A stretch of 64,000 bases of DNA. Source: Ephydatia muelleri. Lineage: Eukaryota > Porifera > Demospongiae > Spongillida > Spongillidae. The position numbers were made by a program, and so were the translations under genes. Of the stretch, positions 1-11,612 are shown piece by piece. The notes below the pieces were generated by a model. It was not told where the DNA came from and did not search any database. It saw only the letters and a program-made list of their open reading frames with translations. The DNA is taken from the NCBI GenBank assembly GCA_013339895.1, contig JABACO010000001.1:1826544-1890543 (forward strand), in the 5' to 3' direction. Positions within the stretch are counted from its first letter, which is position 1. Every line of letters begins with the position of its first letter.

Positions 1-2100
1 AAGTGCAATAGGAAATGCAATGATTGGTACTTACGCACTGGAACGATAGTATCCATGGTAACAAGGAAAAAATGAGTACGTTAAGGTGCAAAAGAAATGC
101 ATGTAATTGATACTTACACACTGCATGTACAAAATAGTATCCGTGGTGGACAAGGAAATAATGCATGTTAATATGCAATGATAAATTATTTACACTTACA
201 CACTGAATTTTCCATCAACAAATGTGCATAGTGACAAAGAATATGCACATGAAGGCATATTAAGGCGCAATTGGAAGTACAACACCATTGATACTTACAT
301 ACTGCATTTTTCATAATAGTATCCATGGCAACAAGGAATAAATAAGGTGCAATGGGAAATGCAAGATTTTTGATACTTACAGTCTGCATTGTTCATAATA
401 GTATCCATGGCAACAAAGAATAAGTAAGGTGCAATGGGAAATGCAACATTATTGATACTTACAGCCTGCATTGTTCATAATAGTATCCATGGCAACAAGG
501 AATAAGTAAGGTGCAATGGGAAATGCAAAATTATTGATACTTACAAGCTGCATTGTTCATAATAGTATCCATGGCAACAAGGAATAAGTAAGGTGCAATG
601 GGAAATGCAAAATTATTGATACTTACAATCTGCATTGTTCATAACAGTATCCATGGCAACAAGGAATAAGTAAGGTGCAATGGAAGATGCAAAATTATTG
701 ATACTTACACCCTGCATTGTTCATAATAGTATCCATGGCAACAAGGAATAAGTAAGGTGCAATGGGAAATGCAAAATTATTGATACTTACGAACTGCATT
801 GTTCATAATAGTATCCATGGCAACAAGGAATAAGTAAGGTGCAATGGGAAATGCAAAATTATTGATACTTACAAGCTGCATTGTTCATAATAGTATCCAT
901 GGCAACAAGGAATAAGTAAGGTGCAATGGGAAATGCAACATTATTGATACTTACAAGCTGCATTGTTCATAATAGTATCCATAGCAACAAGGAATAAGTA
1001 AGGTGCAATGGGAAATGCAACATTATTGATACTTACACGCTGCATTGTTCATAATAGTATCCATGGCAACATGGGATAAGTATGCATGTTAAAGATGAAA
1101 TGGGAAATCAGTACATCAACTTACACACTGGATAGTGATAGTATCCATGGTGACAAGGCCGGAATGATACATCATGTCAAGGTGCAAAAGTGAAATGTGA
1201 TACTTACAGGCTGCATTTTTCATTGTGGTATTCATGGTGAAAATGAATACAAGAGATATGTTAATGTGCAATGGGAACTTGCAACATAATTGATGCTTAC
1301 TTTCTACATTGTTAGACATAGTATTCATGAGGACAAGGAATGAGCATGAGTAGGTATGCCTGATAATGTGCACTTGAAAATGTAACATTGTTGATACTCA
1401 CTTTCTGCATTATTTGTAATAGTATCCATAGCGACAAAGAATGTTAATGTGCAATTGAAAATGTAATACTACTGATACTTACACATTGGGGCTATGTTGA
1501 TAATAGCATCCACGTTGACAAGGAGGCATGTGATGCATTGTACAATGGGAAAACATACTCAAAATCATGAATACATTATGCTTAATAATATCACGAGTAC
1601 ACATTTGGTGGAATGGGTAATGCAACATGCCCATTGATACACGCTGGATTATTATAATATGTATTCATGATAAGCTGGGATAGTTAGACATGTTAAGACA
1701 ATGACAATATCATTGATACTTACAGTCTGAATTGTTCATCGAGATATCCATGAAGAGAGGAATAAGAAAGTATCGGTTATGGTGCAATGGTTGATACTTA
1801 CCTTCTGCATTGTTCATTGATACATCCATGAAGAGATAGGCATGGTTACATGCCATGGGAAATGCAATATCATTGATACTTACATACTGCATTGTTCATA
1901 AAAAAATATCCATGGCAACGAAGAATAAGTAAACATATAAGGTGTAATGTCTAATGCAGGTCATTGATACTTACGCACTGCATTCAGTTAGTGATTGGCA
2001 AAGAAAAAGAATGCAGGTACGGTAAGGTGCAATGGAAATGCAACATGATTGATAACTTACTCTCTCTCCCTAATAATTTCATGGTGACAAGGACATGTTA
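1..2100 (-). repeat. 82-bp tandem array (left copy), one exon-like triplet per unit
   Basis: In the core (positions 299-1039) the unit is exactly 82 bp: a 79-bp intron-like segment plus a 3-nt variable triplet. Minus-strand triplets with plus coordinates are CGT 1037, CTT 955, CTT 873, TTC 791, GGT 709, ATT 627, CTT 545, GCT 463, ACT 381 and TAT 299. Within each unit the only AG dinucleotides are in the donor and at the acceptor. A TACTATTATGAAC stretch upstream of the acceptor could serve as branch site. Outer units are older and more divergent but keep the acceptor/triplet/donor arrangement. Confidence 0.85.
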
Positions 2101-2388
2101 GAATACAAGTTACACGATGCAACACAGATCATCTCATTCTGACCTGGAAAGTCAATCTTTCTCGAATGTCGTCATTGTTATTCAATAGGTCGCCGTTTTC
2201 AAACGTCAGGGGCCCATTAATATCGACCTCTTCGCTCATCTCATCTAGATCATTCAACGGCTCCTGCATGAAGTCGTCTCTATGATCTATTAAATGACCC
2301 GATGGACCTTGCAAACCTGGAAGCGCTGTGGACGGGCGTCAGCTAAAACCGTCAGTAAGGTCACAAGAAGAGCCAGTTCCTTCAGCAT
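1..2388 (-). CDS. Putative secreted-peptide gene built from a 3-nt microexon array (5' part; runs off window start)
   Basis: Reading on the minus strand, an ATG at 2388-2386 opens a hydrophobic signal-peptide-like start (about 16 residues, Leu/Val/Thr rich, then Ala-Asp-Ala). An acidic Asp/Asn/Glu-rich stretch follows and ends at CAG|GTCAGA (exon end 2144, phase 0). The signal start and the acidic part lie in different frames, so a short indel or unresolved intron sits between about 2342 and 2316. Downstream, units at 2061, 1975, 1884, 1802, 1724, 1641, 1575, 1483, 1402, 1301, 1208, 1125 and 1037, then every 82 bp to 381, then 299, 200, 118 and 35, each show an acceptor AG, a short exon and a donor. 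All but two exons are 3 nt; those at 1575-1580 (6 nt) and 1483-1491 (9 nt) are also multiples of three, so phase 0 is kept throughout. The predicted product is basic and Cys-containing after the acidic part, with a hydrophobic core. The function is unknown. A TATA-like TATTTAA lies about 50 bp upstream of the ATG. The layout recalls schistosome micro-exon genes but is more extreme. Confidence 0.5.
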
Positions 2389-3964
2389 TGTTTTTATTTC
2401 AGCCAGCTGTCGTAATGGTATGAAATAGTACTGAAACGCTTAAATACACTGCACGAGAATCCTTTGGAGTCTCTTTGTCTGCACATTGGTCACTCTCGGA
2501 ATCGTAAAATGGCTTCCCGACCCTTTGATAAATAAGTGTGTTTACTGTTACCACACAAAAATTATATCAATTTGATGGTGTGAACATGAAGAACTACAAA
2601 TCAGTATAATTTTTCACAGGTTGAATCTAGAAGCTGCCTTCCTAGATGTCCTCTGTTGTGAGGTTAAGCTTATTTTTTTAAGTTAATTCTCTTCCACGGG
2701 CAGCAGCACCATATTAAGCCATGCATGGAAAAAGCCACTTTGTTTTTCTAAATCATTAATGTTTTTGTAGTCAACAGCACAATGTTCAGAGGAAAAGTTT
2801 TTGCTTGTCAAATTCGCAGAGTTTACAACGAACATTTAACAGTAACGCGGAAACGCTTATTCTACACTATACCGCAATAATTGGCTTCGGCATGGTTAAT
2901 GCACACACACACACACACACACACGCGCACACACACACACATACACACACACACAGGTGGTTACATGGAAGCCAGCGAAACGTTAAGGTAATGCTAGTAC
3001 CGCAGCATGTCTATATATTAGAGTTCGATTCTTTTTGTTTGAGATGCACACAAGAATTGTCCATTGTAACGGGAGAAGTATGAAGTAGCAACATCTTTAA
3101 CCACGGTTACTCTGACCTTCCTTCCCCTCCTCCCTCCTCTCCTTCATTTAGCATTGGTTCAACTTACAATAAAGCAGTGTAGAAGTATTTAATGATCATG
3201 TTCCATTCCTCATTAGTCAGCTGTGATGTCAGCAGCATGTATTGCATGTGTGCATGTGTGTATATGTGCATGTGTATGTGTGCATGTGTGTATGTATGTA
3301 TGTGTGTATGTGTATAGGTGTGTATGTGTGCATGTGTGTATGTATGTACTTATCTGGATCTGCTGAATGAGATATGTGACTGTTCTGGGTATATATATAT
3401 TTGCATTATCTAAATATGCAATACTTAATGCTGCATGAATGCTCCTTTCACAAACTCACAGCTTCACTATCATTAATGTTTAATCTCCAGGGAAAAATCC
3501 TTATTTAAGGATGTCATTATCCTTAAATAAGGATCATCGCATATTTTTGTTAACCAAGTAAGATAAACTAAATGCTATTGGTCAATTGTATACTGATTAG
3601 CCTCCATAACAAACTTTAAATGATGTCAATATTATCAATGTCCATGTGGTAAAACAGGGAGGAAGTGGCACATCCTTATTTAAGGATTGACACCATCCTT
3701 AAATAAGGATCACAACAGATTATTGACCATAAAAACCACAATAGTTTTAAAACTCTTGATTTTCTCTTATAGCCAGTTGATCCAGCTATACTCACAACCT
3801 GATTCGTCAAAAAAATAACTAGTGGTTAATAAATTATGCTTATTTACACCATAACAATTCAAAATTAATATAAAGCATTTGTATCATGACGTGTACTGAT
3901 GTAGATGCTCGCTTCTGCTCAAACGCCAGCATGGATATACCCTAGCCTAATTGAAACCACGAGC
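2389..3964. other. Intergenic stretch with (CA)n, TG-rich tract and paired hairpins
   Basis: No supported gene. It contains the probable promoter side of the microexon gene, a (CA)n tract at about 2901-2955 and a TGTGTGCATG-type imperfect tract at about 3239-3350. Two A/T-rich hairpins are listed separately. The rest is AT-rich with no convincing exon. Confidence 0.6.
3497..3710. repeat. Two near-identical 16-bp-stem hairpins
   Basis: ATCCTTATTTAAGGAT at 3497-3512 is followed by its exact reverse complement at 3519-3534 (6-nt loop). The same pair recurs at 3672-3687 and 3695-3710 (7-nt loop). The four blocks are perfect; loops and flanks differ. Confidence 0.9.
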
Positions 3965-4850
3965 TAGCTTCTGGGCTGTTCGATTGAATGCTAGATGTGC
4001 TTCTCGCCCTGGTACTAAATTTGCTTCTCACGCAAGTACTAGATGTACATCTCACCCAAATACTAGATGCGTTTCTCCGCCAAATGCACATAGACCTCCT
4101 CACCAAAAGGTCTATCTCACATCGCAAGTTCCTCTGTCACGCAAACCTACTAACTACTGGTACATTTTACCCTAAGAACATAACATTTAAAAATGTTCCT
4201 GATCAGACCACACGTGTGCACAAATTGGCCTAGAGCATAACCGTTAAACGCCGAGAGATGCACATCTGTGTCAAATATGTGTTTACCGTTACCAAAGAAT
4301 TTTTCCAGACCCTTTGAAACATTACACCAATTAGAAGTTATTCACGCTCATGGCTTCAGTTTATCTCCTTCTCGCTACCTAACATTCCTCTGCTGCCTCA
4401 TTTAGTTGATTTTGGACAACTTTACTGTGACCCTGTACCAGTACCAGTAAACCCTCCCTTCTAAAGGGAATTACAAAATGAGTCTGACTATTCATTTAAC
4501 ATCACACATTGAAAACAATTTTCTTCGAAATGTGGCCCTAATAAACTCAGGGGAACAATGACAAAGGATGTGCCTCCTGCTGTTGTCAATATATACTACA
4601 TGGTACGGTATTAACTGTGCAGTGTGCTTAAGTATGTACTAGTGTGTGCAGAGAACTACCTGTACCTACTAAAGATAAATGCGTAACTCATTTTTGGTAT
4701 GTTGACAGGTCAGAGTGTAGAAAGCATTAAGAGTTTGATGTTATTTCTTGCATTCAAAATATTACTTGTTTTGGTACCTTTTTAGACCTACAGCCTGTAC
4801 TCTCTGCATTATTGTTGTTAACTTTAATTAATAATGCTTTATTTTATTAG
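3965..4850. other. Arm sequence equivalent to intron 2 of the desaturase
   Basis: This pairs with 53356-54235 on the right, which lies inside the large second intron of the complete desaturase gene. Overlapping open frames around 3950-4230 come from a short degenerate repeat (alternating 'cta gat gt..' phrases) and are not supported as protein. Confidence 0.6.
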
Positions 4851-7800
4851 GATATTGGATAAGTTCTACGTTGGAGATTTGGTGGATAATGAGCTGCCAG
4901 TATTTCCTCCCCCTTTCAGGTAACATCCGAATGAACCCTCCATCACTTACCCAGCTGCTCATCTTCTATGGAGGAAAGCTCACCTATGTGACCCATCGTT
5001 TTATTATCCCCTTGATCTTCATGCCCTGGACAACTGTGGTAGGAGCTTTCATCCTTATATCTTTGACTATCCTCATTGCAAATAGTAATGGTGCAATGAG
5101 GGGAGGGGGGGAGGGGGGGGGAGGGGGGGCAGAAAACGAAGTAAAGATACCATTGTCCGACTTTGTAAAGCTCATTAAGAGCTATTCAAATCTGCAATTT
5201 ATGCAACAGGGGTATGTTTACAACATATGAGATCTCAAGTTGAGAGGGGGGGGGGGGCCAAATCCAAAAATGATTCTTTTTTACAAAAGTTTCATTGTTC
5301 CTTGTATTATTATTATTTTTGATGTGTTTTAGTGGAAGGTGTTGTTCCAAAGATTTAAATGTAATCAAAAGCGTATAGATGTGTGCATGCAACATTCAGT
5401 TATTAGTAGCTACTCTACAAGGTTAGCTTGCAATCAGTGTAGTGTGCAATCTTTATTCATTATGATCACGTGATCAGTTAGTGACATACCACACACTACA
5501 CTGAAATGAACTGTCACCTCAATCATTGCAGATGCATCTTGCATATTGTGCAACAATAAAATCAACATAAAGCAGCATTAGAGCTCCAAAGTCTGCAATT
5601 TTGAAGACAAGCACAAATAATAAAATATTTGGCCTGCAATTTTGAAGACAAGCACAAATATTGGCTAGTAAATCATAATGAATAACTAGTCTGTTTATTG
5701 TATCGGCCCTTTTGTAATGAGTTGTTATGGGACCTGCACTGTACATCAGCAGCTGCTCCAGTTATCAAATGTTACCTTCCAGTTCTCTTAACAATGGCTC
5801 CACCATCCAATTGACTTGTTGCTAGTGCTGTAGTGACTCTTTGAATTTTTACCTGATGTGTACATTAATTATAATATTCATTGCAGTGGTGCGATGTTTG
5901 AGGGTGTTGGAGATTGGAGGTAGGAGAAAAATTTTCTCCCCTTGGTGAAAGCAAATTAAAATTTGGGACAAACATTAAGTAATAAAAAAATTCAATTGGA
6001 TGATTAAATAAATTCCGTTACTTGTAAATATAATTTCAAGCCATTATCATAAAATTATTAGTTCATTAAACTCAAATCAGCTTAGTTGACATCAAAAATC
6101 CCTTCAAATTTGAGCTGTAATAACTCACAATTGAGGTACATTAATTGATACCAGTTGTAGCTTAAGACTAACAACTAATGTTTGTTATAACCATCCTTTA
6201 TGTTGATAATTTCAATAGATTTTAGAGGCCCTTGATTTAGATATGTAAGCATTTATCCGCACCCACATTATTTGTCTTATAAGGTTTATAAGGAATAAGG
6301 CTAATTAAAAACCAAATAGGACATTATCCAACAAAACTAGGCTTCTGCTTATTTTTGCAACTTACCAAGAGAAGCAAAATGTGTTGGCGCTTACGATGAA
6401 ATGTGTATACGGCAAATTACAAATTAGGACAAAGCAGAGTCAGCAAATCCCCCAAAAAAGCAGAATCTCCGGGTTTGACAGATAATTTCCCATACAGGTA
6501 TGTATGTACATTCTGAATGCACAAATCTATATCTTACATGGCAGTATACACATAGTATAATGGTGCATCATTACTATAACACAAGGGGTACAATAAGTTA
6601 GCCATGCTATTATTAATACAACAAAATGTTTTGGTGATTGTGGAGTCATCTTGCTCTGCATACACGGTATTATAAGTTGGCCTAAAGTTGTACTCAAATA
6701 GGTTCATGTGACTCATTGCCTGGCTAAGCAATAATTATTTATTGCGAATGTGTCAGATAAAATTGTATTGAGGGTTCTTGTAGATGCCCTCTTGCCTAGT
6801 AAAGATACTGCACTTGATTAGTGTGCTTCTGCAGTACTGCATTAAATTCAATCATGTTTTCAATCATGTTGAATACTGTATTGGCTGCAATATGATAGCT
6901 CAATTATGTATTATCATATCACATGTTCAAATACATGTCCACAGAAACATTCAGTATTATTGCTCTGCTATTTTTCTTTAACAGCTACTGTTAAATTTCA
7001 TGACAGAAATTAGTACCAGTTATTGGTTGGCTCTTACCTTCCAGGCCTCCCATGTGATAAGTGAGGTCAGCCCATAAAGTCACGAATGCTAACTGTACAG
7101 TTCAGAGTTCTATCTTTACCTTAGGTTGAATGGCCAACTCCAGGACAAAACAATCTTATGCAGATTGATTGGTAAGTTGTGATACAAGGTCAGAGACAGT
7201 GCCAATAATCCCAACTCAGAGTAGCTGCCATGTTGATTTTGTTGTAGCTCGAGCTCACCTAGTCACGGCAGCAATAGCTGTATGTGACGAGGTCATGCAA
7301 TTGTGCACATTTGGCAACGCATGGCCACATGTAGAATGTGTTTGTGAAACCTTTGGTGTTAGTGATGGGGCCAATTATTGGATGATGGAAAGCATGCTAT
7401 TGGTAGACCAACAAACGTGTTGAAATGGTCTGTTCAAAAACACAATGTGTTAGAAGATATGCTTCAAACTTGATAGGTGCATTGCTTCCACATTGTTTGA
7501 TTTTACTGCCATAGCTAGGTCTTCATATCGGTGTGACACATCTTAAGACATGAAGCATTGTATTTGAAGATTTATGCTTGCTAACTTGTATTTGTAAAGA
7601 GCTCCAACCTTATAAATTATCTGACTTTTGCTCTTCATTTAGGGCTGAAATGCAGGTAGCTACAACACAGGATTATGCCATGGACAGCTGGTTCTGGACA
7701 GTAGTTACTGGTGCCCTCAACCACCAAACCACTCACCACCTGTTCCCTGGAGTTCTTCAGTCCCACTATAAGAAGATTACACCTATTGTGAAGAAGACGT

Positions 7801-7853
7801 GTGAGGAATTTGGGGTGAAATATCACCACGTTAATACAAGATCGAACGTCTAA
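4851..7853 (+). pseudogene. 5'-truncated front-end fatty acid desaturase copy
   Basis: Exon 3 begins after TTAG at 4851 with the ILDKFYVG start. At about 4913 it is fused directly to the last bases of the intron before the exon beginning NIRMNPPSL, so exons 4-9 with His boxes 1 and 2 are gone. The remaining exons are intact at their splice sites: NIRMNPP (to about 5038), TSYWLALTFQASHVISE (7014-7065), VEWPTPGQNNLMQID (7125-7171) and the last exon from 7643 with QTTHH, the third His box. The last exon diverges after HHVNT through a deletion of about 0.7 kb and stops at 7853, about 24 residues short. It lacks the cytochrome b5 exons because the duplication edge lies in intron 2. It cannot encode a working desaturase; a transcribed fragment is possible. 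Confidence 0.85.
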
Positions 7854-7859
7854 TGAGAT

Positions 7860-9390
7860 AGCGCCAAAATATCACGTAGGCAAATTGAAGTTGATACGAG
7901 AGCTCAAATGTCATCCTTAAAAGACCCACCCATTTTCAACACTTCCTTTCTTTCTCTAGAACCTCATCCCTAGACTGCATCCATGTTGGATTGGAGTAAG
8001 GGAGCATGGGTGTGGTGTGTGTTGTATTCATGGCCAGACAAGTAGATAGCGGGGTGGGTGTGGTTGGGAGAGAAAGGTTGAACAGTGGGTGTGGTCACGT
8101 TGTGAGAGCTGGGGATAGCTGGAGTGCATGGCTTCTTGTATGGGAGTGTTTGGTGAGTGGTCTTTTAGCATTAATGTCTTTTCATATACCATATCCACAA
8201 GACCTTAGGTGGACACTGACCGGAAATTGATTGAACAAAGAAAACTTAGAGCTGGATGTACCTGTTTGTGTATTTTATAACATTTTGCACAGGTCAGAAG
8301 TCACTTCTCAGTTTGATCACACTCCTGAAAAGAAGCCTTCAGAGTAGTTGATACATGCGTGTGAGAAATGTAGTCCAGGTAGCACAACCTGAAGATGGGA
8401 GCATGTACATGTACAGCTCATGATCCAGCTGGTAATAGGCACTTTGGAAATGCTTGTTAACATTCAGCATAGTAGTCTGTACAAGAAGCCATGCACTCCA
8501 GCTATTCCCAGTCTGTCTATGTGTGTGTGTGTGCAACAATGCCTCCAGTGACCAGTGCACAAGAAGGTTAGTGCTCGAGTTCATCGTCATGGTGATGACA
8601 GAACCCTTCATTGAACGTGGCCAGCTGAGCCTCACATTTATGATGTGTAGGCCAGCCCAAACCAACATATCTATGGAGTTTATCTTACAGTAAATCATAT
8701 AGCATTGACAGGATTGTAATATTGGACCTGGCCATTGACCATAAATGGTATTTGATGACACGGACCGTCCAACTTCCCTGTTTCTGGGCCATCCTCTGGG
8801 CTGATGAGGCTTGAGTTTATTGCACCGCGGTCATCGGGTTGCCCAGCAGATGGTCTGCCTCTGCGTCTAGCGTCTGGAGAGGAAAGGAGCATCTTGAACT
8901 AAATTTATTTGTCTATACGCATATATATGCATGATGTATAAGAATTTTGGACTATCTGAAGTAGTGTCTGTATTGAAGGTATTGATTTCAATTTGTTTGG
9001 TTGTCTTATGACTTGCTTTGGGCAGTGCAGTGCTTCGGCAGCAATTTTTATTTATATTATTATTTTTGACGTAATATTAGATATGGCGTCGAGGTTGGAT
9101 CGTTTGCGCTGGACCTTCAGAGAAACGAGAAGATTCAAATAACAGGTCAGCTTGAAGCTATTCCAGCGATCGAGCATAGCTGCCTGTGGTAACTACAGCA
9201 TGCAGTATGTACTTAAATACCGCAGTCACGACAGGGCGCGACTGTAGTCTACCATCCACCTCCATATTTATGTAAATTAAACATAGGAAAGGTTATCGTT
9301 CCTGGTTACACGACGCTGGATCAATCAGTTGCTCAATCGAATGGTAGCTAGCTATAGAGTGTACACGCCTATCTTTATTTATCCTACCAG
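7860..9390. other. Arm sequence without a supported gene
   Basis: This pairs with 46448-48020 on the right. It contains fragments that recur elsewhere in the window: a block around 8480 ('agaagccatgcactccagct') also appears near 31670, 35455, 47330 and 47720. A short (GT)n lies at 8520. Open frames on both strands (8339-8892) are shared with the right arm only because of duplication, and show no recognisable domain. Confidence 0.55.
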
Positions 9391-9495
9391 ATACTAGGAG
9401 AGAAGTTGTTACGGCATATAGATAGGGCAGTGAGGCCGGATTTTGAGTTTCCTACCCATGTAGCAAACGTACAAGCAAGGCAGGAAGGTGGCAAG
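9391..9495 (+). CDS. Possible isolated 35-codon exon (unknown)
   Basis: The segment runs from acceptor CTACCAG to donor AAG|GTCGCT and is 105 bp, open in one frame (starts ILGEKLLRHIDRAVRP). The right-arm counterpart at 46447-46343 keeps the same frame and both splice sites, with one silent and one Val/Leu difference seen. No family is recognised. A chance open frame preserved by recent duplication is quite possible. Confidence 0.25.
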
Positions 9496-10154
9496 GTCGC
9501 TAATGCATGTATGTATGCACATGATGCCTACATGTTCATGTATGTCCATGTGAATTTGTGGGCATATCCAGAAATGTCCCATACATCGGAGGACATCTTG
9601 CAATTTTTTTCAAATCGAATTTTACACAAGCGTACTGTGTTCTAAAAATAATTTTAAGTATTATGTGCATGTTTCATTCAGTTTACGTAACGCATCGTGA
9701 AACTAAAATCAAGACAAAAAATTAATTTCTACCGCTCGATAATTTATTCATAAAAGAATAATTTTATTAAAAGAGTTTGTGTGTGCCAATGCCACAGCTA
9801 TCCTTTCTAGGATAGCTCCTCCGCCATAAACCTTTATATATATTGAAATAAGGATGTAAATAATAATGAGCAAAAAATAATATATATATATAAAAGAGCT
9901 CGTAAAAGAGTTAATATTATCGGGAATATTATTGCTCACGAGACGTCTACTAATCTGCAGACCGTGGTCATCATAGCAATGTTGTTTGCTACCGGTACTT
10001 GAAACTCTACCGGCGGATCCTCACTGGAGGCATCCAGCGCATTGATAAGGCAATGGGATGGTGTCAAACAATACTGATTTCTGATACGTCGGTGAGTTTC
10101 ATACATGTATGAATGTACGTGCGCTATAGGGTTAAGATAGGAAGATATGTGGAG

Positions 10155-10157
<3 letters not shown>

Positions 10158-10198
<41 letters not shown>
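10158..10198. repeat. 41-nt poly-G run
   Basis: There are 41 uninterrupted G bases followed by AG. Runs this long are rare in animal DNA and hard to sequence, so the true length is uncertain. Confidence 0.95.
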
Positions 10199-10199
<1 letters not shown>

Positions 10200-10330
10200 G
10201 ATTTAGCTTGAGATGTGCGAGTTTGCATGAGCATTTCCTAATCTATACTTTTCCTTATTAGTGTGTTCGCTGACAGCTTGGGCGAGGTCATTACTATAAA
10301 TTTGAACTTCCCCCCTCTTTCACTCTCATG

Positions 10331-10333
<3 letters not shown>

Positions 10334-10369
<36 letters not shown>

Positions 10370-10392
10370 CACACACGCACACACACACACAG
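10334..10392. repeat. (CA)n microsatellite
   Basis: CA dinucleotides interrupted by a few CG steps, followed by the 'gagatcacttgagagcac' module marker. Confidence 0.9.
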
Positions 10393-11089
10393 AGATCACT
10401 TGAGAGCACAGGATCAAGCTGTACTTCATAATACCTAGGAACACACAATTCCTACTTTAGCAGCTAAGAAACAACTATTATACTGCAGTAGCAAAGATTC
10501 CACTCTCCAGCTTCAACTTCTATAGAGTGTGGTGCAGTCATGTACATGTAAATGTGGACTAACAGAAAAGGAAACACTTCTTTAGGTAGGGAATTTACTA
10601 TTACAATCACATATGTGCATGAAATAAAACAAGAACTCAATACATATAGGTGTATATGGCATTTTTAAGTTTCCAAGGGAGGTACTTTGTAATGTTGTTC
10701 TTCATTTGGGAACAATTCATAAATAACCAATACATGTGCAATCGATGTGTTGCCATTGGATCATGCAGTTGTTTGCAATAGTATACTTTGTTCTGTATGA
10801 TTTACTTACTTTGTCATGTGCACACCCATACACAGACATATAAGCCACACAAGCACGCATACATAGCACATTCACATACACATGCACACACAAGTATTAC
10901 ATACACAGCACAACTACAAGGATAGATAGATATTTATTCACACCACATACATTTATGCACGCAACATATGGGTGGCGTACGGCCCACCCACACATTCATA
11001 CATGTACATGCAACCTGCCTACACACACATAATACACACACATATGCATATGCATACACTTATACAGTTGCAACCATGCAGCCTTAATG

Positions 11090-11394
11090 TACATATACTG
11101 TTTATCAAGGCATGTCCTCATTCTCTCCATCTCATCCTTGGTCCTCACATCACCACTCTTCCATCGCTTTTTTTTCTGGTATTTTTCCTTTCCTCCTTTT
11201 TCTCTACCCTCTATCCTTCCTCTTCCCCCTGTCTTCCCCTCCCACCTTTGTTTTCTCGCACCACACCTCTCTCTCCCGTTCTATCTCCCTCTTCCCTGTC
11301 ATTTTTTGGCTCTGTAACCTACATTCCTCTGGAGGCTTCATCAAGTTGATCTTGTGTAAACTCACTGTGGCCATGAATAATGATGAGTGGGCAA

Positions 11395-11479
<85 letters not shown>

Positions 11480-11480
11480 C
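11090..11480. repeat. Pyrimidine-rich module with long (CA)n; first of three copies
   Basis: The module runs: 'tgtcctcatt', a C/T-rich tract of about 200 bp, 'cttgtgtaaactcactg', 'atgaataatgat'. It then enters a perfect CA tract at about 11397-11477. Copies are at about 16190-16480 and 16900-17205. Long open frames across the CA tract are repeat artefacts. Confidence 0.8.
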
Positions 11481-11578
11481 TGAACAATGGAAAGAATGTG
11501 TCAGATGGCACTGCAGCATCACCATACACAGTTCAACCTCAACTTGAGCTTATGCAAAAATGTTTCAGTGTTGTAAAA

Positions 11579-11612
<34 letters not shown>

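Noticed and set aside
1-2100. Regularly spaced repeats reminiscent of a CRISPR array
   Set aside because: The variable part is three bases, not a spacer of 25-40, the repeats are 79 bp and contain splice signals, and the genome is animal.
3942-4233. Cys/Arg/Ser-rich frames on both strands
   Set aside because: Generated by a short degenerate repeat that also appears at 54000-54215 and 55363-55639; lies in a desaturase intron.
8339-8892. Frames shared by both arms (also 46953-47506) taken as conserved genes
   Set aside because: Conservation is explained by the segmental duplication; no domain or codon-like pattern of change.
11087-11525. Thr/His and Cys/Val repeat proteins across CA tracts (also near 2900, 10340, 15960, 18636, 33300, 40200)
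   Set aside because: Both strands of a dinucleotide repeat are open in every frame; no other coding support.
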